Assembly: GCA_964579415.1 (NCBI GenBank)
Contig: CAZOGW010000086.1
Coordinates: 1-12,572 of the forward strand
DNA length: 12,572 nt
Source: CAZOGW01 sp964579415
GTDB taxonomy: Bacteria > Actinomycetota > Acidimicrobiia > Spongiisociales > UBA5794
Reading direction: 5' to 3'
In this document: positions 5,785 through 12,572 of the stretch, piece after piece
Numbering within the stretch: the first letter of the stretch is position 1
Layout of the letters: every line of letters starts with the position of its first letter
Position numbers and translations under genes: made by a program
The notes under the pieces: generated by a model
Seen by the model: the letters and a program-made list of their open reading frames with translations, nothing else
Told to the model about the DNA's origin: nothing
Databases searched by the model: none

Positions 5785-6024
5785 ATGAAGAACATCACTG
5801 TCACTGTCCCCGATGACGTCTACCGCACGGCTCGAATCCGCGCCGCCGAGCAGGGCCGGTCCGTGAGCGGGTTGGTAGCGGAGTTCCTCACCGCACTGTC
5901 GGATGGTGGCGCCGAGTTCGCCCGGCTGGAGGCCCTGCAACGGTCCGTCCAGGCGGAGATCGTCGAGTTCAGCGCCGCCGACCGACTCGAACGTGACCAG
6001 GTGCACGAACGTGCGCTTCGCTGA
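5785..6024 (+). CDS. Ribbon-helix-helix antitoxin (FitA/VapB-like) of a type II TA module
   Basis: This 79-residue protein has a short N-terminal strand (MKNITVTVPDDVYRTARIRA) followed by a helix-turn-helix segment (AAEQGRSVSGLVAEFLTALS). This is the ribbon-helix-helix pattern of FitA/CopG-type antitoxins. The C-terminal half (about 45-79) is charged and probably wraps around and blocks the partner toxin. The start at ATG 5785 follows from the RHH strand and the closely preceding -10 box; there is no Shine-Dalgarno. The downstream PIN toxin begins 14 bases before this stop codon, the usual antitoxin-first overlapping arrangement. The antitoxin, alone or with toxin, would repress the module through the repeats at 5752-5778. 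The family is assigned from the fold pattern and the neighbour. Confidence 0.85.
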   Translation: MKNITVTVPDDVYRTARIRAAEQGRSVSGLVAEFLTALSDGGAEFARLEALQRSVQAEIVEFSAADRLERDQVHERALR

Positions 6025-6418
6025 CACCAATATCCTCCTGTACGCCATCTCCCGCCAGCCTGCCGAAGCATCCAAGGCTGCAGCGGCCAACGCGCTGCTG
6101 GACAACGGTGACCTGGCCCTCTCGTCGCAGGTGCTACAGGAGTTCTACGTACAGGCAACCCGCTCAACCCGTTCGTCGCCATTGACCCACGAGCAGGCGG
6201 CGTCCTTGGTGACCGCATTCGGGCGGTTCCCCATTCAGGAGACGACGTTGGCGCTGGTCCACGCTGCCATGGCATCCTGCCGGCGATTCCAGATCTCCTA
6301 CTGGGACGCGGCCATCATCGAAGCGGGGCGGCTGATGGGTTGCACGCACGTGCTCTCCGAAGACCTCAACCACGGACAGGATTACGACGGAATCCGAGTC
6401 ATCAATCCGTTCCTGTAA
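6011..6418 (+). CDS. PIN-domain ribonuclease toxin (VapC-like)
   Basis: This 135-residue protein is a complete PIN domain. The four acidic residues expected at the metal site are visible: D5 (FADTNILLYA), E44 (QVLQEF), D99 (YWDAAII) and D118 (LSEDLN). Such toxins cleave RNA, often tRNA or rRNA, when the labile antitoxin is lost. The GTG start at 6011 puts the first strand of the fold at residue 2. An AGG eight bases upstream may help initiation. An alternative GTG at 5993 would add six residues not typical of the family. It overlaps the antitoxin by 14 bases. Its last 17 bases overlap the tail of the convergent hisA gene (6402-6418). All catalytic residues are intact, so it is probably functional. 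The RNA target is unknown. Confidence 0.9.
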   Translation: MRFADTNILLYAISRQPAEASKAAAANALLDNGDLALSSQVLQEFYVQATRSTRSSPLTHEQAASLVTAFGRFPIQETTLALVHAAMASCRRFQISYWDAAIIEAGRLMGCTHVLSEDLNHGQDYDGIRVINPFL

Positions 6419-7145
6419 GGCTCAGCGCCACGGCGAGAGCGTCGGCGAGCGAGAATCGGTTCTCATAGAGGGCGCGGCCGACGATGGCGGCACGTACACC
6501 GGACGTGGCCAGTGCATGCAGATCGGCGAGGGATCCGACGCCGCCGGAGGCGATGATTGACAGGTCCGGCGCCAGGCGGCGCACCTCGGCGAGGAGGGCG
6601 AGGTCGGGGCCTTGCATGGTCCCGTCGGTGCCGATGCCGGTGACCAGTGCGGTGCGCACGCCGGCGTCGACCACGGCTGCGAGGACGCCGTCGAGGGCAC
6701 GCCCCCCGTCGAGCCAGCCGGCGCCGGTCGCCTTGCCTCCCCTGACGTCGATGGCGGCCACCACCCGTGCCGTACCGATCCGCCCCACGGCTTCGGCGAG
6801 GATCTCCGGATGCCACACAGCCGCCGTCCCCATGACCACCCGGGCGGCGCCGGCGTCGACGGCCGACGCCGCGGTCGTCGCGTCGCGGATGCCGCCCCCG
6901 ACCTGGAAGCGGACTCCGCCCGCGGCCATCGACTCCCACAGAGCCGGGCCAGCCTCGCCGGAGCGCGCCGCGGCAAGGTCGACCACGTGGACGATCTCGG
7001 CGCCGGAGTCGTTCCACCCCTTCGCCCAGCCCACCGGGTCGTCGCCGTAGACGGTGACCCGGTCGTAGTCACCCTCCACCAGCCGGACCACCCGGCCGCC
7101 GAGCACGTCGACGGCGGGGATGATCGACATCTCTTGTGCTACCAT
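6402..7145 (-). CDS. hisA: HisA, phosphoribosylformimino-AICAR ribotide isomerase
   Basis: This 247-residue TIM-barrel protein catalyses the fourth step of histidine synthesis, the Amadori rearrangement of ProFAR to PRFAR. It shows IIPAVDVLGGRVVRL with catalytic D13, the phosphate motif QVGGGIRD (81-88), AIDVRGGK with the second catalytic Asp D133, GTDGTMQGP (172-180, D174), and the second phosphate motif SGGVGSL (200-206). It looks like ordinary HisA rather than the dual HisA/TrpF enzyme PriA of many actinobacteria: the PriA-type RGRGW loop is replaced by TGAGW (140-144). ATG 7145 is favoured over ATG 7130 because TAATGT ends six bases before it, implying a leaderless mRNA; neither has a good ribosome-binding site. 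It runs away from the other his genes but shares their promoter region. Confidence 0.96.
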   Translation of the reverse strand: MVAQEMSIIPAVDVLGGRVVRLVEGDYDRVTVYGDDPVGWAKGWNDSGAEIVHVVDLAAARSGEAGPALWESMAAGGVRFQVGGGIRDATTAASAVDAGAARVVMGTAAVWHPEILAEAVGRIGTARVVAAIDVRGGKATGAGWLDGGRALDGVLAAVVDAGVRTALVTGIGTDGTMQGPDLALLAEVRRLAPDLSIIASGGVGSLADLHALATSGVRAAIVGRALYENRFSLADALAVALSLTGTD

Positions 7146-7161
7146 GTTAAAACATTAGCAT
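7134..7161 (+). promoter_or_regulatory. Predicted promoter of the regulator-his operon
   Basis: TTGTGC (7134-7139) and TAGCAT (7156-7161) form a -35/-10 pair with a 16-base spacer. Transcription would start near 7168, about 20 bases before the regulator start codon. The -35 lies inside the first codons of the divergent hisA gene. The -10 overlaps the palindrome at 7156-7165. Prediction by pattern only. Confidence 0.4.
7152..7157 (-). promoter_or_regulatory. Predicted -10 box of leaderless hisA transcript
   Basis: On the minus strand TAATGT (7157-7152) is followed by six bases and ATG 7145, so the hisA mRNA would begin at or next to its start codon. The first two bases of this hexamer fall in the palindrome 7156-7165, so a protein bound there would also block hisA. 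No clear -35 is seen. Confidence 0.5.
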
Positions 7162-7165
7162 GCTA
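7156..7165. promoter_or_regulatory. Perfect palindrome, candidate operator for the TrpR/YerC-like regulator
   Basis: TAGCATGCTA is a perfect 10-bp palindrome in the 43-bp gap between hisA and the YerC-like gene. It covers the predicted -10 of the rightward operon and the edge of the hisA -10. TrpR-family repressors bind short palindromes at promoters, so this is the natural candidate site for coordinated histidine-gene control. The dyad is seen directly; the binding protein is inference. Confidence 0.5.
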
Positions 7166-7178
7166 TCAAACCAGCGAC

Positions 7179-7183
7179 AGGAG
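7179..7183 (+). promoter_or_regulatory. Shine-Dalgarno of the YerC-like regulator gene
   Basis: AGGAG ends five bases before GTG 7189 and eight bases before GTG 7192. Two consecutive GTG codons could both serve. The spacing slightly favours 7192, which would remove one residue. Confidence 0.6.
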
Positions 7184-7188
7184 TAGGT

Positions 7189-7509
7189 GTGGTGATACCG
7201 ATCGGCAGCGACGACTGGCGCGACCAGGATACCGAGGCACTGCTCGGCGCCGTCGTCAGCCTCGACGACACCGACGAGGCTGCTGCCTTCTTCCGTGACC
7301 TGTGCACCCACCGCGAGCTGGAGGAGATGACCGCCCGCTGGGCGGTGGTGCGCCAACTCGCCGCCGGGCTCCCCTACCGGGAGATCCACGACAGGACCGG
7401 CGCCTCGACCGCCACCATCACCCGCATCAACCAGTGGCTCCAGCGGGGCACCGGAGGCTACCGCCGCATGCTGGAGCGCCTCGGTATCGACATGGTGGAG
7501 CAACCGTGA
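7189..7509 (+). CDS. TrpR/YerC-family DNA-binding regulator, first gene of the his operon (HisR-like)
   Basis: This 106-residue protein matches the YerC/YecD branch of the TrpR superfamily. The helical core includes FFRDLCTHRELEEMTARWAVV (about residues 35-55; conserved core LCTHRELEEM). It is followed by the helix-turn-helix YREIHDRTGASTATITRINQ (about 63-82) and WLQRGTGGYRRML. TrpR-family proteins of this branch have been linked by comparative genomics to histidine-gene control in Gram-positive bacteria, sometimes under the name HisR. Here the link is physical: the gene lies immediately before hisG, overlapping it by GTGA, and opposite hisA across a palindrome. I infer that it represses both transcripts with histidine or a related metabolite as corepressor. 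Start at GTG 7189, or 7192, behind AGGAG. There are no membrane segments. Confidence 0.85.
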   Translation: MVIPIGSDDWRDQDTEALLGAVVSLDDTDEAAAFFRDLCTHRELEEMTARWAVVRQLAAGLPYREIHDRTGASTATITRINQWLQRGTGGYRRMLERLGIDMVEQP

Positions 7510-8363
7510 CCACCCTGCGCATCGCCGTCCCCAACAAGGGCCGCCTGGAGGAACCGGCTCGGGAGCTGCTCGCCCACAGCGGGATGCGCTTCGAGAGGAC
7601 GGTCCGCTCGCTGTCGGTCCCGGTGGCCAACGTCGACGTCGAGTTGCTCTTCGTGCGCACCGAGGACATCCCCGAACTGGTCGCCGACGGAGTCGCCGGC
7701 ATGGGCATCACCGGCCTCGACCTCATCGAGGAATCCGGCATCGCCGTGGACGTGTCGCTGGAGCTGGGCTTCGGCCGGTGCCGGCTCGCCGCCGCGGTGC
7801 CGGTCAACTCCGACGTCGAGAGCATCGCCGACTTCGCAGGGCTGCGCATCGCCACCTCGCACCGGGGTATCACCGACAGGTTCTTCGCCGGCAAAGGCAT
7901 CGCCGTCACCACCGTCCCGCTACGCGGCTCGGTGGAGGTGGCCCCCCGCCTCGACGTCGCCGACGCCATCGTCGACCTGATCTCGACCGGCTCCACGATG
8001 CGGGTCAACGGCCTGCGCCCGGTGGCCACCCTGCTCGAGTCCCAGGCGGTGCTGATCTGCCGCCCCGGGCTCGACGGCGTCGAGGCGGAACTGGCGAGCC
8101 AGGTGACCACCATGCTGCGCGCCGTCATGGCGGGGCGCAGCCGCCGCTACGTGCTGATGAACGCCCCCCGTGCCGAAGTGGAGGCGCTGTCGGCCATCAT
8201 CCCCGGCCTCGACGCCCCCACCGTGGTGCCGCTCGCCGACAGCGACATGGTGGCGGTGCACTCGGTGGTCGGCGCCGACGAGGTGTGGTCGGTGCTCCCC
8301 CGCCTCAAGGCGGCCGGAGCGTCGGCGATCCTGGTACTCCCCATCGAGCAGCTCATCCCATGA
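7506..8363 (+). CDS. hisG: HisG, ATP phosphoribosyltransferase (long form)
   Basis: This 285-residue enzyme catalyses the first committed step: ATP + PRPP to phosphoribosyl-ATP. It starts TTLRIAVPNKGRL as in the family. It carries the PRPP-binding loop DAIVDLISTGST (153-164). Length and the extra C-terminal domain (about 211-285, VLMNAPRAEVEAL to AILVLPIEQLIP) identify the long HisG_L form. That form carries its own regulatory domain for feedback inhibition by histidine, so no HisZ partner is needed. The GTG start at 7506 overlaps the regulator stop as GTGA. The stop overlaps hisD as ATGA. Flux is thus likely controlled both by the upstream regulator and allosterically. Confidence 0.97.
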   Translation: MTTLRIAVPNKGRLEEPARELLAHSGMRFERTVRSLSVPVANVDVELLFVRTEDIPELVADGVAGMGITGLDLIEESGIAVDVSLELGFGRCRLAAAVPVNSDVESIADFAGLRIATSHRGITDRFFAGKGIAVTTVPLRGSVEVAPRLDVADAIVDLISTGSTMRVNGLRPVATLLESQAVLICRPGLDGVEAELASQVTTMLRAVMAGRSRRYVLMNAPRAEVEALSAIIPGLDAPTVVPLADSDMVAVHSVVGADEVWSVLPRLKAAGASAILVLPIEQLIP

Positions 8364-9670
8364 TCGGCGTCCTCGACTGGGCCACCGCCACCGGCGAGGA
8401 GCGTCGCCGCCTGCTGCGCCGCTCCGCCGTGCCCGATCCGGATGTCCGGCGGGCCGCCGCCGCCATCGTCGACGAGGTCCGCCGCGGAGGATTCGCCGCC
8501 GTGGTGGCCGCCAATGCCCGCTTCGGGGGCGGCCGCGGCGACGGGACACTCGAGGTGCCCCGGGAAGAGTGGGCGGCGGCTTGGGACCGCACGTCGCCCG
8601 ACGTCCGGGATGCGCTGGCCGCCGCCGCCGCCAACATCAGGACGGCGCACACCCCCCAGTTGCCCACTGACCATCCCCTGGAGGTCATCCCCGGTGTGCA
8701 CGTCGACCGGCGCTGGACGCCGCTGCGTCGCGTCGGCGTCTACGTACCCGGGGGTGGCGCCGCCTACCCGTCGTCGCTGCTGATGGGGGTGATCCCGGCC
8801 CGCATCGCCGGGGTCCCCGAACTGGTGGTGACCAGCCCCGCCGACCCGGCAGGAAGGCTCGACGACACGCTGCTTGCCGCCGCCCACATGCTCGGCGTCG
8901 ACGCCATCTATGCCGTCGGCGGCGCCCAGGCGATCGCCCTCCTTGCCTACGGCGCCGAGGGCGTGGCACCGGTGGACAAGATCGTCGGCCCCGGCAACTC
9001 CTGGGTGACCGCCGCCAAGCTCGCCGTCTTCGGCGACTGCGCCGTCGACCTTCCTGCCGGGCCCAGCGAGGCGCTCGTCGTCGCCGACGGCTCCGCCGAC
9101 CCGTGGATCGTCGCCGCCGACCTGCTGTGCCAGGCCGAGCACGGCCCCGACTCCCCCGTCACCCTGGTCACCGACGATGCCGAGCTTCCCGACCGGGTGC
9201 TCGCCGCCGTCGCCGCGCTGCTGCCGTCGCTGGAGCGCTCCGCGGTACTCGCCAAGTCGCTCGGCGACCATGGCACGGCGGTGGTGGTCCCCGACCTGGA
9301 CACCGCGGTGGAGGTCGCCAACGAGTACGCCTCGGAGCACGTCAGCGTCCACACCGCCGACGCCGCCGCCGTGGCCGCCGGGATCACCCGGGCCGGTTCC
9401 GTGTTCGTCGGCCACTGGTCACCCGAGTCCGCCGGCGACTACGCCACCGGCGCCAACCACGTCCTCCCCACCGGTGGGCTCGCCGGCGCCTACGGGCCGC
9501 TGTCGGTGGAGGACTTCGGCTCCTGGCGCCAGGTGCAGGAACTGACCGAGGAGGGCCTGGCGGCGCTGCGGCCCACCATCACCGCCCTGGCGCAGGCCGA
9601 GGGCCTCACCGCCCACCGCCTCGCCGCCGACATCCGTTTCGACCCACCCCAAGAGAGGAACCCGGAATGA
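8360..9670 (+). CDS. hisD: HisD, histidinol dehydrogenase
   Basis: This 436-residue zinc enzyme oxidises L-histidinol to L-histidine in two NAD-dependent steps, the last in the pathway. Expected motifs are present: RRVGVYVPGG (123-132), VGPGNSWVTAAK (209-220), DLPAGPSEALVVAD (230-243), LLCQAEHGPDS with zinc/substrate ligands Q258 and H261, EYASEHVSV with catalytic E326-H327, GDYATGANHVLPT with D360, and EGLTAHRLA with H419. The family's usual YV in VGPGN-x-YV is WV here (W215), a mild change. Length is normal. ATG 8360 overlaps the hisG stop by four bases, and the stop overlaps hisB as ATGA. In many actinobacteria hisC follows hisD; here hisB follows directly. Confidence 0.97.
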   Translation: MIGVLDWATATGEERRRLLRRSAVPDPDVRRAAAAIVDEVRRGGFAAVVAANARFGGGRGDGTLEVPREEWAAAWDRTSPDVRDALAAAAANIRTAHTPQLPTDHPLEVIPGVHVDRRWTPLRRVGVYVPGGGAAYPSSLLMGVIPARIAGVPELVVTSPADPAGRLDDTLLAAAHMLGVDAIYAVGGAQAIALLAYGAEGVAPVDKIVGPGNSWVTAAKLAVFGDCAVDLPAGPSEALVVADGSADPWIVAADLLCQAEHGPDSPVTLVTDDAELPDRVLAAVAALLPSLERSAVLAKSLGDHGTAVVVPDLDTAVEVANEYASEHVSVHTADAAAVAAGITRAGSVFVGHWSPESAGDYATGANHVLPTGGLAGAYGPLSVEDFGSWRQVQELTEEGLAALRPTITALAQAEGLTAHRLAADIRFDPPQERNPE

Positions 9671-10251
9671 GCCGCACCGCCACGGTGAACCGCAAGACCC
9701 GTGAGACCGACATTGCGATCACCCTCGACCTCGACGGCTCCGGCGCCACGTCGGTGTCGACCGGGATCGGGTTCCTCGACCACCTCCTCACCGCCCTGGG
9801 CCACCACGGCATGTTCGACCTGACCGTCGAGGCCACCGGCGACCTGGAGATCGACGAGCACCACACAGCCGAGGACACCATGCTGGTGCTCGGCTCGGCC
9901 TTCGCCGAGGCCCTGGGAGACCGCGCCGGCATCACCCGCTACGGCGACTCGACGCTGCCGATGGACGAGGCGCTGGCCAGGGCTGCCGTCGACGTGGGTG
10001 GCCGCCCCTACGCCGTCACCGACATCGTGTTCCACTCCGAGCGTATCGGGACCCTGGGGACCCAGATGATCCCCCACATGGTCGAGGCGCTGGCCCGCAC
10101 CTCGGGGTTCACCATCAACCTCTCCGCCACCGGGCGCAACGACCACCACATCGCCGAGGCCGCCTTCAAGGCGCTGGCCCGGGCGCTCAGAGCCGCCGTC
10201 GCCGACGACCCGCGCCGCACCGGCATCCCCTCCACGAAGGGAGCCACATGA
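9667..10251 (+). CDS. hisB: HisB, imidazoleglycerol-phosphate dehydratase
   Basis: This 194-residue monofunctional dehydratase converts imidazoleglycerol phosphate to imidazoleacetol phosphate (step 6). The manganese-binding histidine motifs are intact: GFLDHLL (35-41), HHGMFDL (46-52), DEHHTAED (63-70), and GRNDHHIAEAAFKAL (156-170). The C-terminal signature is RTGIPSTKG (184-192). There is no N-terminal histidinol-phosphatase domain as in enteric HisB, so the phosphatase must be encoded elsewhere. It is coupled to hisD and hisH by ATGA overlaps on both sides. Confidence 0.97.
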   Translation: MSRTATVNRKTRETDIAITLDLDGSGATSVSTGIGFLDHLLTALGHHGMFDLTVEATGDLEIDEHHTAEDTMLVLGSAFAEALGDRAGITRYGDSTLPMDEALARAAVDVGGRPYAVTDIVFHSERIGTLGTQMIPHMVEALARTSGFTINLSATGRNDHHIAEAAFKALARALRAAVADDPRRTGIPSTKGAT

Positions 10252-10845
10252 GCCGCATCGTCGTCGTCGACCACGGTGCCGGGAACCTGGTGTCCATCGC
10301 CCGCGGGTTGGAGCACGCCGGCGCCTCCGTCGAGGTGCTCGACTCCCCCCGGAGGATCTCCGGCGCCGATGGGCTGGTGCTCCCCGGCGTCGGCACCACC
10401 TCGGCGGCGATGGAGCGACTCGAAGCTGCCGGGTGGGTGGCTCCGCTCCGGGAGTGGGACCGCCCGCTGCTCGGCATCTGCGTCGGGCTCCAGCTCTTCT
10501 TCGACACCTCCGAGGAGAACGGCGGCAGCCCCTGCCTGGGGCTTCTCGGCGGTTCGGTGCGCCGCCTCCCCGACGCCCCCCTGCTCCCCCATATCGGCTG
10601 GAACGACGTGGAGACCACGCCGCACCCCATCTTCGACGGCATCGTCCCGTCGACGCCGTTCTATTTCGTCCACAGCTACGCCCCGGTGCCCGCCGAGCCT
10701 TCCACGGTCATCGGGACCACCGGCTACGGCTCCGAGTTCGCCGCCGCCGTCGCCTCCGGCAACCTCGCCGGGGTGCAGTTCCACCCGGAGCGCTCCGGCG
10801 ACGCCGGTCTGCGCATCCTCGCCAACTTCGTGGCCTGGTGCCGGC

Positions 10846-10856
<11 letters not shown>
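10248..10856 (+). CDS. hisH: HisH, glutamine amidotransferase subunit of IGP synthase
   Basis: This 202-residue class I glutaminase supplies ammonia to HisF for step 5. The catalytic triad is C78 in LLGICVGLQ and H179/E181 in VQFHPERSG. Other signatures are GAGNLVSI (10-17), LPGVGT (45-50), PHIGWND (114-120) and FYFVHSYA (138-145). It acts as a heterodimer with HisF, sending ammonia through the HisF barrel to PRFAR. The hisF start lies 11 bases before the hisH stop, a tight coupling that suits equimolar synthesis. Start ATG 10248 overlaps the hisB stop. Confidence 0.97.
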
Positions 10857-11609
<753 letters not shown>

Positions 11610-11613
<4 letters not shown>

Positions 11614-12239
11614 CCGCGTCACTGCCCGAGGGGGTACGGTTCGACGAATCCGGGCTCGCCGCCGGGATCGTGCAGGACGCCGACACCGGCAAGGTGCTGA
11701 TGCTGGGGTGGCTCAACGCCGAGAGCCTGGAGCGCACCGTGACCACGGGAAAGGTCCACTTCTGGTCACGGTCCCGGCAACAACTGTGGATGAAGGGTGA
11801 GACCAGCGGCAACGTGCTCGATCTCGTCGCCATCTCCACCGACTGCGACGGGGACGCCCTGCTTATCTCGGCTCGGCCCGCCGGGCCCACTTGCCACACC
11901 GGGATGGTCTCATGCTTCGACGACGCCGCCGGAGCGGAGCTCCAGGGATTCTCCTCCCTCGAGTCGCTGTGGGCCGTCATCGCCGACCGGGCCGCCACCC
12001 GGCCCGAAGGCAGCTACACCGCCTCGCTCCTCGAGGGCGGTGTCGACGCCGCCGGCCGCAAGGTCACCGAGGAAGCCACCGAGGTCCTCCTGGCCGCCAA
12101 GGACCACGCCGCCGGCACCGTCCCCGCCACCCGCCTCGCCGAGGAGGCCGCCGATCTCGTCTACCACCTCCTGGTCCTTCTCGCCGAACGAGGCGTAGAG
12201 CCCGCAGAGATGCTCACCGAGTTGCGCCGCCGAGCGTGA
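11610..12239 (+). CDS. hisIE: HisIE, fused phosphoribosyl-AMP cyclohydrolase and phosphoribosyl-ATP pyrophosphatase
   Basis: This 209-residue protein carries out steps 2 and 3. The HisI domain (about 1-112) shows VLMLGWLNAESL, FWSRSRQQLWMKGETSGN (51-68), the metal motif TDCDGDALL (77-85; C79 with D78, D80, D82), and CHTGMVSCF with C95 and C102. The HisE domain (about 117-209) has the MazG-like helices: GSYTASLLEGG, KVTEEATEVLLAAKD (151-165), and EEAADLVYHLLVLLAE (178-193). Both parts look complete. In mycobacteria and streptomycetes hisI and hisE are separate genes, so the fusion is a lineage marker here. It starts by ATGA overlap with hisF and is the last gene of the operon. Confidence 0.96.
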
Positions 12240-12243
12240 CTGC

Positions 12244-12351
12244 TTCATCCTCCCCCGCCGCTGGCAGGTTTTCATCCTCCCCCGCCGCTTCGGCAGGTTT
12301 TCATCCTCCCCCGCCGCTTCGGCAGGTTTTCATCCTCCCCCGCCGCTTCGG
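12244..12351. repeat. Four-unit 29-bp tandem repeat after hisIE
   Basis: Copies start at 12244 (27 bases, lacking two bases in its middle), 12271, 12300 and 12329 (the last diverges after 12351). Copies 2 and 3 are identical. Each full copy reads TTCATCCTCCCCC followed by GCCGCTTCGGCAGGTT. It contains a 4-bp mini-hairpin GCCG-CTT-CGGC followed by AGGTTTT, so each looks like a weak terminator unit. The unit length is not a multiple of three and there are no unique spacers, so this is neither coding nor CRISPR. It begins five bases after the hisIE stop. Confidence 0.93.
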
Positions 12352-12360
12352 TGGGGGAGG
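12334..12360 (+). terminator. Strong 12-bp hairpin ending the tandem repeat; likely his operon terminator
   Basis: The left arm 12334-12345 pairs fully with 12349-12360 (11 Watson-Crick pairs and one G-T) around a CTT loop. The left arm is the fourth copy of the 29-bp repeat, and the right arm is a new complementary G-rich stretch. Position just after the operon suggests termination. No T-run follows, so it would be an L-shaped, actinobacterial-type terminator. Confidence 0.55.
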
Positions 12361-12572
12361 TGGCCGATCGGCACGCCTGGCGCGCTGAGACCTAATCGCG
12401 TATGAGTCGCTGCATTGGGCCGATCGGCCGGAGGGGGTCTTCGCCACAGTGGTCGTCTGTGCTGTCACCCGACGCCGGACCGGAAACCATGGAGCAAGCG
12501 CAGCGGGGGCGGTGTGGCGAAGACCCCCCTCGACCCGCCCTCCGCAAAGCCTCCGGGCGGCCCACTCCCCCC
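12361..12572. other. Non-coding, dyad-rich region at the right edge
   Basis: I see no supported gene here. The region holds GGCCGATCGGC at 12362-12372 and again at 12418-12428; the second lies in the perfect palindrome GGCCGATCGGCC (12418-12429). A 16-bp perfect inverted repeat has arms at 12433-12448 and 12513-12528. A short CCGCCC/GGGCGG dyad lies at 12535-12560. The last could be a terminator for a gene entering from the right. Function is unknown. Confidence 0.6.
12433..12528. repeat. 16-bp perfect inverted repeat flanking a 64-bp spacer
   Basis: GGGGGTCTTCGCCACA (12433-12448) is the exact reverse complement of 12513-12528. The 64-base interior has no coding potential. The layout (96 bp with terminal inverted repeats) resembles a MITE or a large cruciform/terminator. 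I find no target-site duplication immediately outside the arms, so a mobile origin is not proven. Confidence 0.7.

Noticed and set aside
8147..9415. Long open frame of over 400 codons on the minus strand across hisG/hisD
   Set aside because: It is the antisense shadow of hisD, with low-complexity Gly/Val/Asp-rich translation and no domain. High GC content commonly leaves such frames open.
12244..12351. CRISPR array
   Set aside because: The 29-bp units follow each other directly with no unique spacers, and no cas gene is nearby.
12361..12572. tRNA or other structured RNA gene
   Set aside because: I could not build a cloverleaf or recognise any known RNA motif; only simple dyads are visible.

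Overview
This is a high-GC window of about 12.6 kb. It looks like a chromosomal segment of an actinobacterium. The reasons are the GC-rich third positions, a DnaQ-GIY-YIG fusion of the Mycobacterium Rv2191 type, a CDC48-like AAA protein of the Rv0435c type, a long-form HisG, a LexA box of the CGAAC-N4-GTTCG type, and several apparently leaderless starts with TANNNT -10 boxes. A deep or uncultured lineage such as Acidimicrobiia is a guess; nothing here fixes the genus.

Left part (1-4815). The tail of a SpoU/TrmH rRNA methyltransferase ends at 117. It is followed by a perfect 22-bp hairpin built of a 7-bp tandem repeat (118-173). A two-gene minus-strand unit follows: a DsbA-fold protein and a four-cysteine zinc-ribbon protein. 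A second array of the same heptamer (951-978) lies on its other side. Next come an SOS-type promoter with a perfect LexA palindrome (1013-1026), the exonuclease/GIY-YIG nuclease it should control (1060-2619), and a two-domain CDC48-like AAA ATPase whose first ATPase domain looks hydrolytically degenerate (2779-4815).

Middle part (4816-6418). A minus-strand pair encodes an ArsR regulator and an SRPBCC/AHSA1-domain protein. Divergent from it is a type II toxin-antitoxin module (ribbon-helix-helix antitoxin and PIN toxin). The toxin gene overlaps the tail of hisA by 17 bp.

Right part (6402-12239). This is the histidine pathway. hisA runs leftwards. From the same 43-bp gap a rightward operon starts with a TrpR/YerC-family regulator, followed by hisG, hisD, hisB, hisH, hisF and a hisI-hisE fusion. 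Every junction overlaps by 4 to 11 bases. A perfect palindrome (7156-7165) covers the predicted -10 boxes of both divergent transcripts, so the regulator probably controls hisA and its own operon together. The aminotransferase (hisC) and histidinol-phosphate phosphatase are not in the window.

Right edge (12240-12572). No gene is visible here. It holds a 29-bp tandem repeat ending in a strong 12-bp hairpin, two copies of a GATC-centred palindrome, and a 16-bp perfect inverted repeat around a 64-bp spacer.

The strongest candidates for something new are the heptamer repeat system bracketing the two-gene unit, the YerC-like/palindrome control of histidine genes, and the structured non-coding block after hisIE. 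I see no convincing novel multi-gene defence or mobile system.
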